Source of the DNA: Pseudomonas sp. StFLB209 | GTDB taxonomy: Bacteria; Pseudomonadota; Gammaproteobacteria; Pseudomonadales; Pseudomonadaceae | Direction: 5' to 3' | NCBI RefSeq assembly: GCF_000829415.1 | Contig: NZ_AP014637.1 | Coordinates: 2,802,001 to 2,866,000 of the forward strand | Length of the DNA: 64,000 nt | Part shown: piece after piece, positions 15,588-24,015 of the stretch | How positions within the stretch are numbered: the stretch's first letter is position 1 | How the letters are laid out: each line of letters begins with the position of its first letter | Position numbers and translations under genes: made by a program | Notes under the pieces: model-generated | The model's input: only the letters and a program-made list of their open reading frames with translations | Databases searched by the model: none | Told to the model about the DNA's origin: nothing

Positions 15588-17108
15588 TCAGAAGAACCCT
15601 AGCGGATTGATGTCATAACTGACCAGCAGGTTTTTGGTCTGCTGATAGTGGTCGAGCATCATCTTGTGGGTTTCCCGGCCTACACCGGACTTTTTATAAC
15701 CGCCGAACGCGGCGTGCGCCGGGTAAAGGTGGTAGCAGTTGGTCCAGACCCGACCGGCCTTGATACCGCGGCCCATGCGCCAGGCACGGTTGATGTCGCG
15801 GGTCCAGACCCCGGCGCCGAGGCCGAATTCGGTGTCGTTGGCAATCGCCAGCGCTTCGGCTTCGTCCTTGAAGGTGGTGATGCTGACCACCGGGCCGAAG
15901 ATCTCTTCCTGGAACACGCGCATTTTATTGGTGCCTTTGAGCAGGGTCGGCTGAATGTAATAGCCGCTGGCCAGATCGCCTTGCAGGGCTTCGACCTTGC
16001 CGCCGGTCAGCAGCTCGGCGCCTTCTTCCTGAGCGATGTCGAGGTAGGAGAGGATCTTGTCGAACTGCTGCTGCGAGGCCTGGGCGCCAACCATGGTCTC
16101 GGTGTCCAGCGGGTCGCCGCGCTTGATCTGCTTGATCTTCTTCAACACAGCGTCGATGAACTGCGGGTAGATCGACTCCTGAATCAGGGCGCGGGACGGG
16201 CAGGTGCAGACTTCGCCCTGGTTGAAGAACGCCAGCACCAGGCCTTCGGCGGCCTTCTCGATGAATTGCGGTTCGGCATTCATGATGTCTTCGAAGAAGA
16301 TGTTCGGCGATTTGCCGCCCAGCTCCACGGTCGACGGGATGATGTTCTCGGCGGCCAGTTTCATGATGTGTGAGCCCACCGGGGTCGAACCGGTAAAGGC
16401 AATCTTGGCGATGCGCTTGCTGCTGGCCAGCGCTTCACCGGCTTCGCGGCCAAAGCCCTGGACGATGTTGAGTACGCCCGGCGGCAGCAAGTCGCCAATC
16501 AGCTCGACCAGCACCGTAATGCCCAGCGGGGTCTGTTCGGCGGGCTTGAGCACCACGGCATTACCGGCGGCCAGCGCCGGCGCGAGTTTCCAGGCAGCCA
16601 TGAGGATCGGGAAATTCCACGGGATGATCTGTCCGACCACGCCCAGCGGCTCGTGGATGTGATAGGCCACGGTTCCGGCGTCGATCTCGGCAGCGCTGCC
16701 TTCCTGAGCGCGCAGCGCGCCGGCGAAGTAGCGGAAATGATCGGCAGCCAGCGGAATGTCGGCGTTGAGGGTTTCGCGGATGGCCTTGCCGTTGTCCCAG
16801 GTCTCGGTGAGGGCCAAGGTTTCCAGGTTGGCTTCGATCCGGTCGGCGATCTTCAGCAGCACCAGGGCGCGGGCCTGGGCGCTGGTCTTGCCCCAGGCTT
16901 CGCTGGCGGCATGGGCGGCGTCCAGGGCCTTGTCGACATCTTCGGCCGTGGAGCGGGGAAATTCGGCAATTGGCTGGCCATTGACCGGCGAAGTGGTGGT
17001 GAAGTACTGACCCTTGACCGGGGCGACGAACTCGCCGCCGATGTAGTTACCATAGCGCTCCTTGTAGCTGACGATGGCGCCTTCGGTACCGGGATGAGCG
17101 TAACGCAT
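15588..17108 (-). CDS. exaC: NAD-dependent aldehyde dehydrogenase, ExaC type
   Basis: This 506-residue enzyme oxidises acetaldehyde and other short aldehydes to acids. It closely follows the ExaC/AldB group: [20 protein letters not shown] (cofactor loop), the active-site Glu in [11 protein letters not shown], the catalytic Cys in [12 protein letters not shown], and the ending [19 protein letters not shown] typical of this group. In Pseudomonas ExaC works in ethanol catabolism after the quinoprotein ethanol dehydrogenase. It is monocistronic; a REP-like sequence follows it. No regulator gene is adjacent in this window. Confidence 0.9.
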   Translation of the reverse strand: MRYAHPGTEGAIVSYKERYGNYIGGEFVAPVKGQYFTTTSPVNGQPIAEFPRSTAEDVDKALDAAHAASEAWGKTSAQARALVLLKIADRIEANLETLALTETWDNGKAIRETLNADIPLAADHFRYFAGALRAQEGSAAEIDAGTVAYHIHEPLGVVGQIIPWNFPILMAAWKLAPALAAGNAVVLKPAEQTPLGITVLVELIGDLLPPGVLNIVQGFGREAGEALASSKRIAKIAFTGSTPVGSHIMKLAAENIIPSTVELGGKSPNIFFEDIMNAEPQFIEKAAEGLVLAFFNQGEVCTCPSRALIQESIYPQFIDAVLKKIKQIKRGDPLDTETMVGAQASQQQFDKILSYLDIAQEEGAELLTGGKVEALQGDLASGYYIQPTLLKGTNKMRVFQEEIFGPVVSITTFKDEAEALAIANDTEFGLGAGVWTRDINRAWRMGRGIKAGRVWTNCYHLYPAHAAFGGYKKSGVGRETHKMMLDHYQQTKNLLVSYDINPLGFF

Positions 17109-17306
17109 GGTGTTGCCTCTTGAGTGGAAGTTCTTTTTTGTGACTATCGTCTGAGCTTTTCATTCGTGCAGTCCACAAGCGTAGGCCATAAACCCCTGTT
17201 CTGTAGGCTGAACTTCAGACGTAGATCTGGTCGAACAGGCCAATAAACAGCGGGTGCGATTTCACGGCCTCTGGGCTACCCTGCGCGAAGGATTTTCGAG
17301 GTGGTC

Positions 17307-18671
17307 ATGCATATTCATATTCTTGGTATCTGCGGTACGTTCATGGGCTCGCTGGCGGTTCTGGCCAAGGAGCTGGGGCATCGGGTGACCGGCTCCGACG
17401 CCAACGTCTATCCGCCGATGAGCACCCAGTTGCAGGCACAGGGCATCGAACTGACCCAAGGTTACGACCCGCAGCAGCTCGACCCGGCGCCGGATCTGGT
17501 GGTCATCGGCAATGCGCTGTCGCGGGGCAACCCGGCGGTGGAATACGTGCTCAATCGCGGCCTGCCGTACGTCTCAGGCCCGCAATGGCTGGCCGATCAC
17601 GTGCTGCAGGGCCGCTGGGTACTGGCCGTGGCCGGCACCCATGGCAAGACCACCACCAGCAGCATGCTGGCCTGGGTGCTGGAACACGCTGGCATGGCGC
17701 CAGGCTTTTTGATCGGTGGCATCCCGCAGAATTTCACGGTTTCGGCGCGGCTCGGCGATACGCCGTTCTTCGTGGTCGAGGCCGACGAGTACGACAGCGC
17801 GTTCTTCGACAAGCGCTCCAAGTTCGTCCATTACCGCCCGCGCACCGCGATTCTCAATAACCTTGAGTTCGATCATGCGGACATCTTCCCGGACCTGGCC
17901 GCCATCGAGCGACAGTTCCACCATCTGGTCCGGATTATCCCCAGTGAAGGGCTGGTCATTCACCCGACCACCGAGACGGCTTTGCAGCGCGTGGTGCAGA
18001 TGGGCTGCTGGACCCCGGTGCAGACCACTGGCGAGGGCGGTCAATGGCAGGCGCGTTTGCTCAGCGAAGACGGTTCGCGCTTTGAGGTGGTGTTCGAAGG
18101 CCAGGTACAAGGCGTGGTCGACTGGCCGCTGACCGGTCAGCACAACGTCGCCAACGCCCTTGCCACTCTGGCTGCCGCCCGCCACGTCGGGGTGGTGCCT
18201 GCTCTGGGTGTACAGGCGCTGAGCGCCTTCAAGAGTGTCAAACGGCGCATGGAAGTGGTGGCCGAGGTTCAGGGCATTACGATCTACGATGACTTCGCCC
18301 ACCACCCGACTGCGATTGCCACCACCCTGGACGGTTTGCGCAAAAAGGTCGGTGATGCGCCGATCATCGCGGTCATTGAGCCACGCTCCAACTCCATGAA
18401 GCTCGGCGCGCACCGCGATGGTCTGCCAGACAGCGTGCAGCAGGCCGACCAGGTGGTCTGGTATGCGCCGCCGAATCTGGGCTGGGATCTGGGCACTACG
18501 GCGGCTGAATGCACGGTGCCGGCGGTGGTCTGCGATTCGCTCGAAGCGATCATTGCGCGGGTTAAAAGCCAGGCCCAGTCCGGAACCCATGTGGTGATCA
18601 TGAGCAACGGCGGGTTCGGCGGCCTGCACGGCAAACTGGCCGAAGCGCTGCAACAGGAGCCGCTGCAATGA
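17307..18671 (+). CDS. mpl: UDP-N-acetylmuramate:L-Ala-gamma-D-Glu-meso-DAP ligase
   Basis: This 454-residue Mur-ligase-type recycling enzyme attaches the imported murein tripeptide to UDP-MurNAc in the cytoplasm. Visible features are [17 protein letters not shown] (N-terminal nucleotide fold), [15 protein letters not shown] (ATP P-loop), [19 protein letters not shown], and [10 protein letters not shown] (C-terminal domain). The ATG at 17307 is chosen over the GTG six bases earlier because GAGGTG sits at proper spacing and the family starts [10 protein letters not shown]. It overlaps ubiX by 4 bases, so it heads an operon mpl-ubiX-lipoprotein. Confidence 0.95.
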   Translation: MHIHILGICGTFMGSLAVLAKELGHRVTGSDANVYPPMSTQLQAQGIELTQGYDPQQLDPAPDLVVIGNALSRGNPAVEYVLNRGLPYVSGPQWLADHVLQGRWVLAVAGTHGKTTTSSMLAWVLEHAGMAPGFLIGGIPQNFTVSARLGDTPFFVVEADEYDSAFFDKRSKFVHYRPRTAILNNLEFDHADIFPDLAAIERQFHHLVRIIPSEGLVIHPTTETALQRVVQMGCWTPVQTTGEGGQWQARLLSEDGSRFEVVFEGQVQGVVDWPLTGQHNVANALATLAAARHVGVVPALGVQALSAFKSVKRRMEVVAEVQGITIYDDFAHHPTAIATTLDGLRKKVGDAPIIAVIEPRSNSMKLGAHRDGLPDSVQQADQVVWYAPPNLGWDLGTTAAECTVPAVVCDSLEAIIARVKSQAQSGTHVVIMSNGGFGGLHGKLAEALQQEPLQ

Positions 18672-19297
18672 GCGGCCCGGAGCGCATCACCGTTGCGGTG
18701 ACCGGCGCCTCCGGGGCGCAGTACGCGCTACGCCTGCTTGATTGCCTGGTGCGTGAAGACCGCGAGGTGCACTTTCTGATCTCCAAGGCCGCGCAACTGG
18801 TGATGGCCACCGAGACCGACGTGCGCCTGCCGCCAAAGCCGGCGATGATGCAAGCCTTCCTCACCGAGTACACCGGTGCCGAAGCCGGGCAGGTTCGGGT
18901 GTATGGCCGCGATGACTGGATGTCGCCGGTGGCCTCGGGGTCTGGCTCGCCCAGCGCGATGGTGGTGGTGCCGTGTTCAACCGGCACCCTGTCGGCGATT
19001 GCCACTGGCGCCTGCAATAACCTGATCGAGCGCGCCGCTGACGTAACCCTCAAAGAGCGCCGCCAGCTGATCCTGGTGCCTCGTGAAGCGCCGTATTCCA
19101 GCATTCATCTGGAAAACATGCTCAAGCTGTCGAACATGGGCGCGGTGATTCTGCCGGCTTCGCCGGGCTTCTATCACCAGCCGCAGACCATTGATGATCT
19201 GGTGGATTTTGTGGTGGCGCGGATTCTCAACCTGCTCAATATCCCGCAAGACATGTTGCCACGCTGGGGCGAGCATCATATGGGCAGTGATGAGTAA
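18668..19297 (+). CDS. ubiX: Flavin prenyltransferase UbiX
   Basis: This 209-residue enzyme makes prenylated FMN, the cofactor of the UbiD decarboxylase in ubiquinone synthesis. Motifs seen are [17 protein letters not shown] (FMN-binding start), [40 protein letters not shown] (the conserved catalytic stretch), and [20 protein letters not shown]. It is translationally coupled to mpl by the ATGA overlap and overlaps the next lipoprotein gene by 8 bases. Confidence 0.96.
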   Translation: MSGPERITVAVTGASGAQYALRLLDCLVREDREVHFLISKAAQLVMATETDVRLPPKPAMMQAFLTEYTGAEAGQVRVYGRDDWMSPVASGSGSPSAMVVVPCSTGTLSAIATGACNNLIERAADVTLKERRQLILVPREAPYSSIHLENMLKLSNMGAVILPASPGFYHQPQTIDDLVDFVVARILNLLNIPQDMLPRWGEHHMGSDE

Positions 19298-19574
19298 GCT
19301 GGCCTTGGTGGTGTTGCTGCTCGGTCTGAGCGGCTGCGCCACGGTCAATACCTTGAATGCCGCTCAGCCAGGCGCGCCGCTGGTGTATGCCGGCACCCGC
19401 CTGGACCTGTACGCGCTGCAGGGCGGCTGCTGTGCCCAAGAGCGTTTCGGCACTGAAGCACCGCGCTATCCGGCCCTGGACCTGCCGGCCAGCGCGCTGT
19501 TCGACACCCTGTTGCTGCCGCTGTCATTGCTGACCGCGTTGGGGGTAGGGTCCGAGGCCAGCGGCGGCTGGTAG
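19290..19574 (+). CDS. YceK/YidQ-type lipoprotein
   Basis: This 94-residue lipoprotein has the signal peptide [16 protein letters not shown] with a lipobox ending at Cys16. The body ([18 protein letters not shown] and [20 protein letters not shown]) matches the YceK/YidQ (DUF1375) pattern of small outer-envelope proteins of unknown function. The start at 19290 lies inside the ubiX 3-prime end in another frame; a longer upstream reading would lose the signal peptide. It is the last gene of the mpl-ubiX operon. Confidence 0.85.
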   Translation: MSKLALVVLLLGLSGCATVNTLNAAQPGAPLVYAGTRLDLYALQGGCCAQERFGTEAPRYPALDLPASALFDTLLLPLSLLTALGVGSEASGGW

Positions 19575-19680
19575 CCGGCAGGGGGGAGGCGCACCGCAGC
19601 ACTTGTCACATCTTGTCCAACCTTCCTGAGTGCAGATGCATACGATTCTCTTTTACCTCCCCTGAATCGTAGGAACGCCC

Positions 19681-21660
19681 ATGCCTTCTCCATTCCGTCT
19701 GCGGCCTTCGGCTGTAATGATGCAATTCGCCCTGGCCACGCTGGTCAGCGGCCAAGTCTTCGCCCAAGAGCAGATTCAGGAAGCAGTCGAGACGGCCAGC
19801 GTGATTTCGCTGGAAGATGTAGTGGTCACGGCGGCGGGTTATGAGCAGACCGTGGAGCAGGCTCCGGCGTCGATCACCGTGATTACCGGCGACGAGCTGC
19901 GCAAGAAGTCCTTCCATGACCTGACCGACGCGCTGCGTGATGTGGAAGGCGTGACGGTCAACGGCAGCGCCAACGAGACCGATATTTCGATCCGTGGCAT
20001 GCCTGCCGACTACACCCTGATTCTGGTCGATGGCAAGCGCCAGAGCGCCCGCGAGTCGCGGGTCAACGGCAACCGTGGGTATGAGCAGAGCTTCATCCCG
20101 CCGGCCGAGGCCATCGAGCGGATCGAAGTGGTGCGTGGCCCGATGTCGTCGCTGTATGGCTCGGACGCCATCGGCGGGGTGATCAACATCATTACCCGCA
20201 AGGTCACCCCTGAATGGACCGGCTCGCTCACCTACGATTACTCGGCACGCCAGCACAGCGACCAGGGCAATGCCCGGCAGACTCAGTTCTTCCTCAGCGG
20301 CCCGATCATGGACAAGTTGCTGGGCTTGCAGGTCTGGGGGCGTTATCTGGACCGTCAGGCTGACGATGACGTCGAAATCACCAACGGTTTCAGCAAGGCC
20401 GACCACAAGGACCTGACCGCGCGCCTGGCGATCACTCCGAATGCCGACCACGATATCCTGCTTGAGGCCGGTGCCACTCGTTTGAAGAACGGTGACGGCC
20501 TGAGTGCCAACTGGTCGACCCGCGAGCAGGAAAACAACCGTGATCACTGGTCGATCTCGCATCAGGGCCGTTGGGGCTGGGCGACTTCGGACGTGTCGCT
20601 GGCCTATGAGAAATCCAGCCGCGAAGGGCTGGCCAGCGCCAGCCAGAGCGACGTGCTGGGCCGCAAGCCGACCGTGGAAAACACCGTATTCGACGCCAAG
20701 CTGGTGATCCCTACCGAGCACAACATCACCACGGTCGGCACCCAGTGGAACGACAGCACCGTCACCGACTGGAACCAGGGCCTGAACGACCGCCGCAACT
20801 ACGAGTATTCGGTGGTGCAAAAAGCGCTGTTCGCTGAAAACGAATGGTCGGTCACCGATGCCTTCACCCTGACCACCGGCCTGCGCATGGACCACCACGA
20901 GCAGTATGGCGTGCACTTCAGCCCGCGGGTCTACGGGGTGTGGAATGCCACCGATGAATGGACCTTCAAAGGCGGTGTGTCGCGGGGCTTCAAGGCGCCT
21001 GAGCTGCGTGCGGTGATTCAGGACTACGCTGTATTGCGCCGTAACACCTGGGCGATGCTCGGCAACCCGGACCTGAAACCCGAAACCAGCACCAACTATG
21101 AGCTGTCGGCGCTGTGGTCGAACCGCGACAACCTGTCGGCCGGCGCCACGGTGTTCTACAACGACTTCCAAGACAAGCTCTCGACGGTCACCACCACCGA
21201 GCGCTGGAACGGCTACCTGATCATGGAGCGCGTCAACGTCGACAAGGCGGTGATTCAGGGGCTGGAACTGAACGGCCGCTGGGATGTGACTGACAGCGTG
21301 GCGCTCAAGGCCAACTTCACCTACACCGACTCCGAGCAGAAGAGCGGTGCCAACGCCGGGGCACCACTGGCGCTGACCCCGGAGCGCAAGGCCAACGTGC
21401 GCGCCGACTGGCAGCTCAACGACCGGCTGAGCGTGTATGCGGCTGTGAACTACTACGGCAAGGAATACGGCACCACCCTGACCGAAGAAGCGGCGCCGGC
21501 CTACACCACCGGCGATATCGGCGGCTCGTTCGAGTTCAGCAAGAACCTGAGCTTCAACGCGGCCTTGCAGAACGTCGCTGACAAACGCCTGGATGACGAA
21601 ACCTACGGCACCGTCAACTATGGCCGGACCTTGTGGGCGAGCACTACTGTGCGGTTCTGA
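19681..21660 (+). CDS. TonB-dependent outer-membrane receptor (FepA/CirA type)
   Basis: This 659-residue receptor lacks an STN domain. After the signal peptide (ending QVFAQ) come a TonB-box region (SLEDVVVTAAGYEQTVEQAP), the plug (RDVEGVTVNGSANETDISIR, then RGPMSSLYGSDAIGGVINII), and a barrel ending in WASTTVRF with a C-terminal Phe. The size and plug motifs fit the FepA/CirA/BfrD group, which takes up catecholate siderophores in known cases. The ligand is not known. A hairpin and REP sequence follow it. The two-component system encoded convergently next to it may regulate it, as in the pfeRS-pfeA arrangement, but that is inference. Confidence 0.85.
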   Translation: MPSPFRLRPSAVMMQFALATLVSGQVFAQEQIQEAVETASVISLEDVVVTAAGYEQTVEQAPASITVITGDELRKKSFHDLTDALRDVEGVTVNGSANETDISIRGMPADYTLILVDGKRQSARESRVNGNRGYEQSFIPPAEAIERIEVVRGPMSSLYGSDAIGGVINIITRKVTPEWTGSLTYDYSARQHSDQGNARQTQFFLSGPIMDKLLGLQVWGRYLDRQADDDVEITNGFSKADHKDLTARLAITPNADHDILLEAGATRLKNGDGLSANWSTREQENNRDHWSISHQGRWGWATSDVSLAYEKSSREGLASASQSDVLGRKPTVENTVFDAKLVIPTEHNITTVGTQWNDSTVTDWNQGLNDRRNYEYSVVQKALFAENEWSVTDAFTLTTGLRMDHHEQYGVHFSPRVYGVWNATDEWTFKGGVSRGFKAPELRAVIQDYAVLRRNTWAMLGNPDLKPETSTNYELSALWSNRDNLSAGATVFYNDFQDKLSTVTTTERWNGYLIMERVNVDKAVIQGLELNGRWDVTDSVALKANFTYTDSEQKSGANAGAPLALTPERKANVRADWQLNDRLSVYAAVNYYGKEYGTTLTEEAAPAYTTGDIGGSFEFSKNLSFNAALQNVADKRLDDETYGTVNYGRTLWASTTVRF

Positions 21661-21670
21661 TTGATGGATC

Positions 21671-21757
21671 GCCCGGCAAACCCCGGGCTTCTGTCTGTAG
21701 GAGCAGCTTTAGCTGCGAAGGCATTCTTCGCCCTTCGCTGCTGAAGCAGCTCCTACG
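21671..21757. terminator. Hairpin plus REP palindrome between convergent genes
   Basis: A perfect GCCCGG/CCGGGC stem (21671-21688) lies 11 bases past the receptor stop. It is followed by a REP-type palindrome (21696-21757) starting TGTAGGAGCAGCTT and ending AGCAGCTCCTACG. The palindrome reaches the stop codon of the convergent histidine kinase gene, so it probably separates the two transcripts. Confidence 0.6.
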
Positions 21758-23126
21758 GAATGCAGGCCTCTGGCAGCCGCACCACCGCGCACAACCCGGC
21801 GGGCGGGCGATTCTCCAGGATCAACTCGCCGCCATGGGCCTGGATGCAGGCGCGGGCAATCGCCAGCCCCAGGCCCAACCCGCCGCCCTGGCTATGGTCT
21901 GAGTTTCTCTGACCAAGCTGCACGAACGGCTCGAACACCTGGCTCAGCCAGGCCTGTTCGATGCCCGGCCCGTGATCCAGCACTTGCACGATGATCTCGC
22001 CGCCGGCTGTCCAGGCACTGAGATGCGCATCGCCGGCATGGCGCAAGGCATTGTCGATCAGGTTGGTCAGCGCGCGTTTGAGCGCCAGCGGCCGACAATG
22101 GCAGACAATCTCCGCGCCGCGCTGCCAGCCGATGGCCTGCCCCATGCTGGCGTAGCGGCGGGCCAGATCGTCAAGCAGATCGCTCAATGACATCCGCACC
22201 GTGTCTTCCTGCACCGCATCGCCGCGCACGAAGTTCAGGGTTTCGCGGACCATGGCCTGCAACTCATCGAGACTTTCCAGCATGTCGTCGCGGGCAGGGT
22301 CGTCGTCGAGCAGTTCAATTTGCAGGCGCAATTCGGTGATCGGCGTATTGAGGTCATGACTGATCGCCGCCAGCATTCGGGTGCGGCCTTCTACATGTCG
22401 GGCGATACGTTCTTGCATGACATTAAAGGCGTGGGTCAGGTCACGGGCTTCCTGCGGACCCTGCAAGGGCAGTGGCGCGATCCATTCGCCGCGGCTGACC
22501 CGTTCGGTGGCCTGGGCCAGGTTATTGACCGGTTGCACCACCCGGCGCATGAAGAAGAACACGATCAGTAGCACCGGCAGGGTGGTGACCGGCAGGCTGT
22601 AGCTAAGAATGCGGGTCCATTCGTAACTGCCCGTGGGGTGCTGTATGGCATTGAGGTAGCCGCCGTTGGGCAGGTCGATGCTGGTACGCAGCCGTAAAGG
22701 CGCCCAGCCGGCGCCGCTGAACACCCATTCGCGGGCATTGGCGCCGCTGGTGCGTTCCAGTTGCATGCCGATCCGCACGCTGTCGGGCAGCGGCATGCGC
22801 TGGCGCAGGTCGGCGATCAGCCGCTGTTCTTCGGGGCGCATGTCGTGGGTATCGGCCACCGCTTTACTGGCGACCCAGAAATGCGCTTCATGGGTTTGCA
22901 TGGCCGCCAGCAAGTGCGAGGCGTCTTCGGGCGTCAGGCCCTCGGCCGCATGATAGGCGGTGATCAGCCGTTCCAGCGCCAGGGTGCGCGACAGCGGGTG
23001 CAGCAACGCGCCGGTGCGTTGCAGGTAGAGCATGGCAATTGCATTGCAGGCCAGCAGCGCCAGCAGCAGCTGCAGGCCCAGTTGATGGGCCATCCGCCGT
23101 GGCCACAAACGCCGCAGCCATTTCAT
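21753..23126 (-). CDS. Membrane sensor histidine kinase
   Basis: This 457-residue kinase has two membrane segments (about 17-35 and 170-190) enclosing a periplasmic domain of about 130 residues, a HAMP linker (RRVVQPVNNLAQATERVSRG), and a dimerisation/phosphoacceptor box AAISHDLNTPITELRL with the phosphorylated His. The ATP-binding domain shows N (LIDNALRHA), G1 (DHGPGIE), F (VFEPFVQL) and G2 (GGGLGLGLAIA) boxes. The box has Asn where Arg is more usual (SHDLNTP). It overlaps the response-regulator gene by 4 bases. Its promoter carries a Fur-box-like site, suggesting that the pair senses iron or siderophore status. Confidence 0.9.
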   Translation of the reverse strand: MKWLRRLWPRRMAHQLGLQLLLALLACNAIAMLYLQRTGALLHPLSRTLALERLITAYHAAEGLTPEDASHLLAAMQTHEAHFWVASKAVADTHDMRPEEQRLIADLRQRMPLPDSVRIGMQLERTSGANAREWVFSGAGWAPLRLRTSIDLPNGGYLNAIQHPTGSYEWTRILSYSLPVTTLPVLLIVFFFMRRVVQPVNNLAQATERVSRGEWIAPLPLQGPQEARDLTHAFNVMQERIARHVEGRTRMLAAISHDLNTPITELRLQIELLDDDPARDDMLESLDELQAMVRETLNFVRGDAVQEDTVRMSLSDLLDDLARRYASMGQAIGWQRGAEIVCHCRPLALKRALTNLIDNALRHAGDAHLSAWTAGGEIIVQVLDHGPGIEQAWLSQVFEPFVQLGQRNSDHSQGGGLGLGLAIARACIQAHGGELILENRPPAGLCAVVRLPEACIP

Positions 23127-23881
23127 GTGCAGTGCGTCGTGACGCTGGCGGCCAGCAGGTAACCGTCGCCCCAGATGGTGCGCAGCAATTCAGGAACGGC
23201 AGGGTTATCGTTTAGTTTGCGGCGCAGGCGGCTGATCTGTCGGTCAATGGCGCGATCAAACACTTCGTGGTTCGGGCGGGTGGTCAGGTCGATCAGCCGC
23301 TGGCGGCTCAGCACCTGATTGGGGTGGGCGAGAAACACGCCGAGCAGACGGCTCTCTACTGTACTCAGGCGTACCGCCGTGCCATCGGCGCGCAACAGCG
23401 TGCCAGTGCTGGCGGTAAAGCTCATGCCGGCAAACTCGTGCCGCTGGGTGTCATGACCGGCAGGTGCAGCACTGGGTATGGCCGCAGTGCTGCCGCGACG
23501 GCGCAACAGGCTGTTGATTCGTGCGACCAGCTCGCGCGGCTCGAACGGCTTGGTCACATAATCATCGGCACCGATGTCCAGGCCGCGAATCCGGTCGGCG
23601 CTGGTGTCGCGGGCGGTCAACAGAATCACCGGGATGTTATCGCGCCGATGCAGCCGCTGGCACAGCTCGAAACCATCGCCATCGGGCAGCATCACGTCCA
23701 GCACGACGACATCGAACGACTGCTGCTGGAGCAACTGCCACATGCCCGCAGCGTCCTCGGCAGTACGTACCTCAAACTGATGACGACGCAGATACACCGC
23801 CAGAGGGTCGCGGATCTTGCGATGGTCATCGACGACCAGAATGCGGGGCGCGGGCCGGGTGAGGGGGACAGCAGTGTTCAT
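23123..23881 (-). CDS. OmpR/PhoB-family response regulator
   Basis: This 252-residue regulator has a receiver domain (residues 14-128: ILVVDDHRKIRDPL, phosphoacceptor Asp in VVVLDVMLPDGDGF, LLTARD, VTKPFEP). A winged-helix DNA-binding domain follows (about 155-245: LSTVESRLLGVFLAHPNQVL, then DRAIDRQISRLRRKLNDNP). It is the first gene of the operon with the histidine kinase. A Fur-box-like sequence lies 36 bases upstream, between this gene and the convergently oriented end of the next receptor. Confidence 0.92.
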   Translation of the reverse strand: MNTAVPLTRPAPRILVVDDHRKIRDPLAVYLRRHQFEVRTAEDAAGMWQLLQQQSFDVVVLDVMLPDGDGFELCQRLHRRDNIPVILLTARDTSADRIRGLDIGADDYVTKPFEPRELVARINSLLRRRGSTAAIPSAAPAGHDTQRHEFAGMSFTASTGTLLRADGTAVRLSTVESRLLGVFLAHPNQVLSRQRLIDLTTRPNHEVFDRAIDRQISRLRRKLNDNPAVPELLRTIWGDGYLLAASVTTHCT

Positions 23882-23916
23882 CGAGAGACCTGGGGCAGCT
23901 ACGGAAAGTAGATTTG

Positions 23917-23935
23917 GTGATGATTCTCATTAGCG
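23917..23935 (-). promoter_or_regulatory. Fur-box-like site upstream of the two-component operon
   Basis: The minus strand reads GCTAATGAGAATCATCAC at this position, which aligns with the Fur consensus GATAATGATAATCATTATC with several mismatches. It sits 36 bases before the response-regulator start. Confidence 0.55.
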
Positions 23936-24015
23936 AGACGCATTCTACCCAATCGCCCGACCTTTGCCGCCCCTGTGGCAATTTTTCGCACCCTGCTGCC
24001 AGCGTCAACAGCCTG

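Noticed and set aside
19606..21171. Minus-strand open frame of 521 codons opposite the TonB receptor
   Set aside because: The plus-strand protein has clear plug and barrel motifs; the antisense frame has no recognisable pattern.
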